Assembly (NCBI GenBank): GCA_028871815.1
Contig: JAGWMJ010000003.1
Location: 62,001-126,000, forward strand
Direction: 5' to 3'
Length of the DNA: 64,000 nt
DNA from: Armatimonadota bacterium
Lineage (GTDB): Bacteria; Armatimonadota; Chthonomonadetes; Chthonomonadales; Chthonomonadaceae
The notes under the pieces were generated by a model, which did no database searches, was not told where the DNA came from, and saw only the letters and a program-made list of their open reading frames with translations. Made by a program: the position numbers and the translations under genes. Shown here piece after piece: positions 63,008-64,000 of this stretch. How positions within the stretch are numbered: the first letter of the stretch is position 1; every line of letters begins with the position of its first letter.

Positions 63008-64000
63008 ATGCAGAGTTTCTACGATTTGGATACGCCTGCGCTCATTGTTGATTGTGATCGGCTTGAGCGAAATATCACACGAATGTCACGAAGGGCAGAG
63101 GCAGGCGGAAAGCGGCTCATGCCGCACGCCAAAACCCACAAGTGCCCTGAAATCGCTCGACTACAACTCGCCGCAGGGGCGGCGGGTCTGACTTTGGCGA
63201 AGGTTTCAGAAGCCGAAGTCATGGCCGATCTGGGAGTGAACCTCTTCATTGCGAACCAACTGGTTGGTCCGCACAAATTGGAGAGGCTGACCAGTGTGCT
63301 GCGCCGCGTGCCGGTTCGCATTGCCATTGATGGAACCGATACTCTTCCCGCGCTGGCCGCCGCCGCTGCGGCCGCCGGCACTCAGATTGAGCTTTCGATA
63401 GAAGCGGATACCGGTCTCGGACGGGCTGGCGTACGCAGCGAAGGCGAAGCTGTAGAGTTGGCGCGTGAAATCAGCGCACGACCCGGGCTTCATCTCCACT
63501 CCATCTTTACGTACGAGGGTCACGTGATGCGCCTTGCCGAGGAACATGCGCGCGCCGCTGCAGCCGCAGCCGTCGCGAAGCAACTGCGCCATCTGGCCGA
63601 GGCTTTGGCTGCTGCCGGCACGCCCGTCGAGCATGTCAGTGTGGGTTCTACACCGGCGTCGCAATACATGGCCGGCGAGCCCGGAATCACCGAAATGCGC
63701 TGTGGAGTCTATGTATTCAACGACCGGATGGAGATGCGTCTAGGCGTGCCCGAGGAGGATTGCGCACTTTCCGTCCTTACTACGGTGATAAGCGTCCGGA
63801 CCGACGGCCGGATAATCGTGGACGCAGGAACAAAATCCCTGGCCGGAGACTGCCCATTCGAGGATCGAACCTACGGATCAGTCATCGGATGGCCGAGCCT
63901 AAAGTTTGCGGCGGCCAGTGAGGAGCACGGACACCTTCAGCTGCAGGAGGGTAGGGCGCCGCGCGTCGGCGAGAAGCTGCGGATCATTCCCAACCACGCG
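63008..64000 (+). CDS. D-threonine-aldolase-like PLP enzyme (3' end outside the window)
   Basis: Alanine-racemase-fold PLP enzyme, 331 codons visible and no stop. The start reads YDLDTPALIVDCDRLERNI; the PLP lysine is in PHAKTHK, normal for the D-threonine aldolase/D-serine dehydratase (DSD1) group. GEPGITEMRCGVYVFND is the matching phosphate-binding region, and VDAGTKSLAGD opens the C-terminal metal-binding domain. GGAG is five bases before ATG 63008. The likely reaction is D-threonine to glycine and acetaldehyde, or a related beta-elimination. The gene runs past the window end, so the last metal-ligand His/Cys residues are not visible. Confidence 0.88.
   Translation, partial: MQSFYDLDTPALIVDCDRLERNITRMSRRAEAGGKRLMPHAKTHKCPEIARLQLAAGAAGLTLAKVSEAEVMADLGVNLFIANQLVGPHKLERLTSVLRRVPVRIAIDGTDTLPALAAAAAAAGTQIELSIEADTGLGRAGVRSEGEAVELAREISARPGLHLHSIFTYEGHVMRLAEEHARAAAAAAVAKQLRHLAEALAAAGTPVEHVSVGSTPASQYMAGEPGITEMRCGVYVFNDRMEMRLGVPEEDCALSVLTTVISVRTDGRIIVDAGTKSLAGDCPFEDRTYGSVIGWPSLKFAAASEEHGHLQLQEGRAPRVGEKLRIIPNHA

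Noticed and set aside
1-64000. CRISPR array, insertion sequence, prophage or toxin-antitoxin locus
   Set aside because: No regularly spaced repeats, transposase, integrase or phage gene was recognised.

Overview
The window is GC-rich bacterial chromosome, densely coded on both strands, with no rRNA, tRNA, CRISPR array, phage or transposase that I can recognise. The best guess for the host is an Armatimonadota (Fimbriimonas/Chthonomonas-like) bacterium. The strongest clue is the prepilin-like protein at 51668-52477, which has [13 protein letters not shown] followed by [14 protein letters not shown] and a C-terminal H-x9-DG motif, a combination typical of that phylum. Short or absent Shine-Dalgarno sites, frequent GTG/TTG starts, DUF1501/DUF1800 secreted proteins and many secreted sugar-active proteins fit this. 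The assignment is inference; no ribosomal RNA is present to settle it.

Layout. 103-3853 (+): DUF1844, glmU, prs and a metallo-beta-lactamase-fold hydrolase, facing an inositol-phosphatase-like gene. 4902-9718: trxB, a small lipoprotein, scpA-scpB, hslU (no hslV nearby) and a glyoxalase-fold protein. 9805-15148 (-): a DUF1501/DUF1800 pair, then a spacer with a dispersed repeat, then a lipoprotein glycoside hydrolase. 15223-16827 (+): endonuclease IV and a PhyH dioxygenase. 16833-21434 (-): spoVR, yeaH and prkA, the conserved stress-kinase operon, preceded by an unusually hairpin-rich 360-bp spacer. 21796-29593 (-): rpoZ, dnaJ, prmA, rsmE, a TPR protein and a very large secreted protein, mostly joined by stop/start overlaps.

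29746-40803: an alcohol dehydrogenase and mnmE (-), an SMP-30/isomerase/amidotransferase run (+), then an IMPase, a 7-TM protein, an RDD protein and zwf (-), and a small HTH-like protein divergent from a TPR regulator. 40903-45399 (+): that regulator, an Ig-like lipoprotein and mnmG. 45503-51196: a thioesterase and a HEAT-repeat protein (-), then HD hydrolase, Gfo/Idh oxidoreductase, alkyltransferase-like protein and sugar isomerase (+). 51332-52477: a small unknown ORF and the pilin-like protein. 52490-58655 (-): an ABC-2 exporter pair, a BtuC/BtuF-type uptake pair without its own ATPase, an rRNA pseudouridine synthase and a D-Ala-D-Ala carboxypeptidase. 58765-64000: rpsU, an LCP cell-wall ligase, a secreted TIM-barrel protein, proline dehydrogenase and a D-threonine-aldolase-like gene running off the end.

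Most genes are housekeeping (cell-wall precursor, PRPP, chromosome segregation, tRNA wobble modification, protein folding) mixed with carbohydrate catabolism and secretion. No single locus proves to be a new defence or mobile system. The least explained parts are the structured spacer upstream of prkA, the divergent HTH pair at 40.2-42.7 kb, the membrane-protein/RDD/zwf operon, and the DNA-repair-like ATL gene embedded in a sugar operon.
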